Source: an uncultured Caryophanales bacterium (GTDB taxonomy: Bacteria; Bacillota_I; Bacilli_A; RFN20; CAG-826). From it: a stretch of DNA of 12,609 nucleotides. Location: assembly GCA_947303105.1 (NCBI GenBank), contig CAMYXQ010000017.1, positions 1-12,609 on the forward strand. The letters are read 5' to 3'. Shown in pieces: positions 12,545-12,609 of this stretch. Position numbers and translations under genes: made by a program. Under the pieces are notes generated by a model. It made no database searches and was not told the origin of the DNA. It saw only the letters and a program-made list of their open reading frames with translations. Each line of letters starts with the position of its first letter. Position 1 is the first letter of the stretch.

Positions 12545-12609
12545 TGGTGGAGCGTAAGAGGCTCGAACTCTCGACCTCCTCCATGCCATGGAGGCGCTCT
12601 CCCAGCTGA
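12545..12609 (-). tRNA. tRNA-Ala(GGC), 5' end beyond the window
   Basis: The 3' 65 bases of a tRNA: D arm with CAGCTGGGAGAG, anticodon stem CCTCC/GGAGG around loop ATGGCAT (anticodon GGC, reads GCC and GCU), T arm GAGAG/CTCTT with TTCGAGC, acceptor 3' strand ACGCTCC, discriminator A and encoded CCA (12545-12547). The 5' acceptor strand and the first D-arm bases are cut by the window edge. Confidence 0.93.

Noticed and set aside
12420..12584. Upstream extension of the GH3 reading frame by 55 codons
   Set aside because: This stretch is occupied by the promoter, the tRNA-Ala terminator and the tRNA itself; the family opening and a ribosome binding site place the start at 12419.
1..12609. CRISPR array, rRNA or insertion sequence
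   Set aside because: No regularly spaced repeats, rRNA-like sequence, transposase motifs or long terminal inverted repeats were seen on either strand.

Overview
The window looks like a chromosomal stretch from a bacterium of the Bacillota, possibly an uncultured gut lineage near the Bacilli/Erysipelotrichia. The pointers are a DUF3737 protein, a long MmcQ/YjbR protein, a MalY/PatB-type C-S lyase, PhoH, Firmicutes-style intracellular GH2 and GH3 enzymes, CCA-encoding tRNA genes and sigma-A-like promoters. TGA is used as a stop (GH2, DUF3737 and GH3 genes), so the standard bacterial code fits. The lineage is an inference. No mobile element, CRISPR array or rRNA was seen, and no gene-free stretch exceeds about 300 bases.

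Left part (1-7181). A membrane-protein tail on the + strand ends in a bidirectional terminator (118-148). It faces a seven-gene minus-strand operon that starts at a consensus-like promoter at 7145-7172. Reading downstream, the operon encodes a GH2 glycosidase, a DUF3737 beta-helix protein, a PatB/MalY-like C-S lyase, a membrane-anchored alpha/beta hydrolase, a small HEPN-like protein, an MmcQ/YjbR protein and PhoH. The genes overlap (ATGA junctions at 4970-4973 and 4134-4137, 23 bases at mmcQ/phoH) or lie 2-4 bases apart, so translational coupling is likely throughout.

Middle (7182-9048). Exonuclease III is the only complete + strand gene. Its predicted promoter overlaps the GH2 promoter base for base, and its message may be leaderless. 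It converges on tRNA-Leu(CAA) across a shared hairpin terminator. A TetR-family regulator with AT-rich flanks lies between that tRNA and the pair tRNA-Arg(CCG)/tRNA-Leu(CAG). Related 14-base operator-like sites flank the regulator gene and fall in its promoter.

Right part (9049-12609). A two-gene minus-strand operon encodes a GH3 beta-glucosidase-type enzyme and a cytosolic alpha/beta hydrolase, joined by an ATGA overlap. It has a good promoter with a 19-base inverted repeat at the expected transcription start. Upstream lie a strong terminator and a tRNA-Ala(GGC) cut by the window edge.

Neither glycosidase has a signal peptide, so both probably cleave imported oligosaccharides. The most intriguing features are the superimposed divergent promoters, the HEPN-MmcQ-PhoH gene string, and the candidate TetR and GH3 operators. 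All of these are sequence-based inferences.
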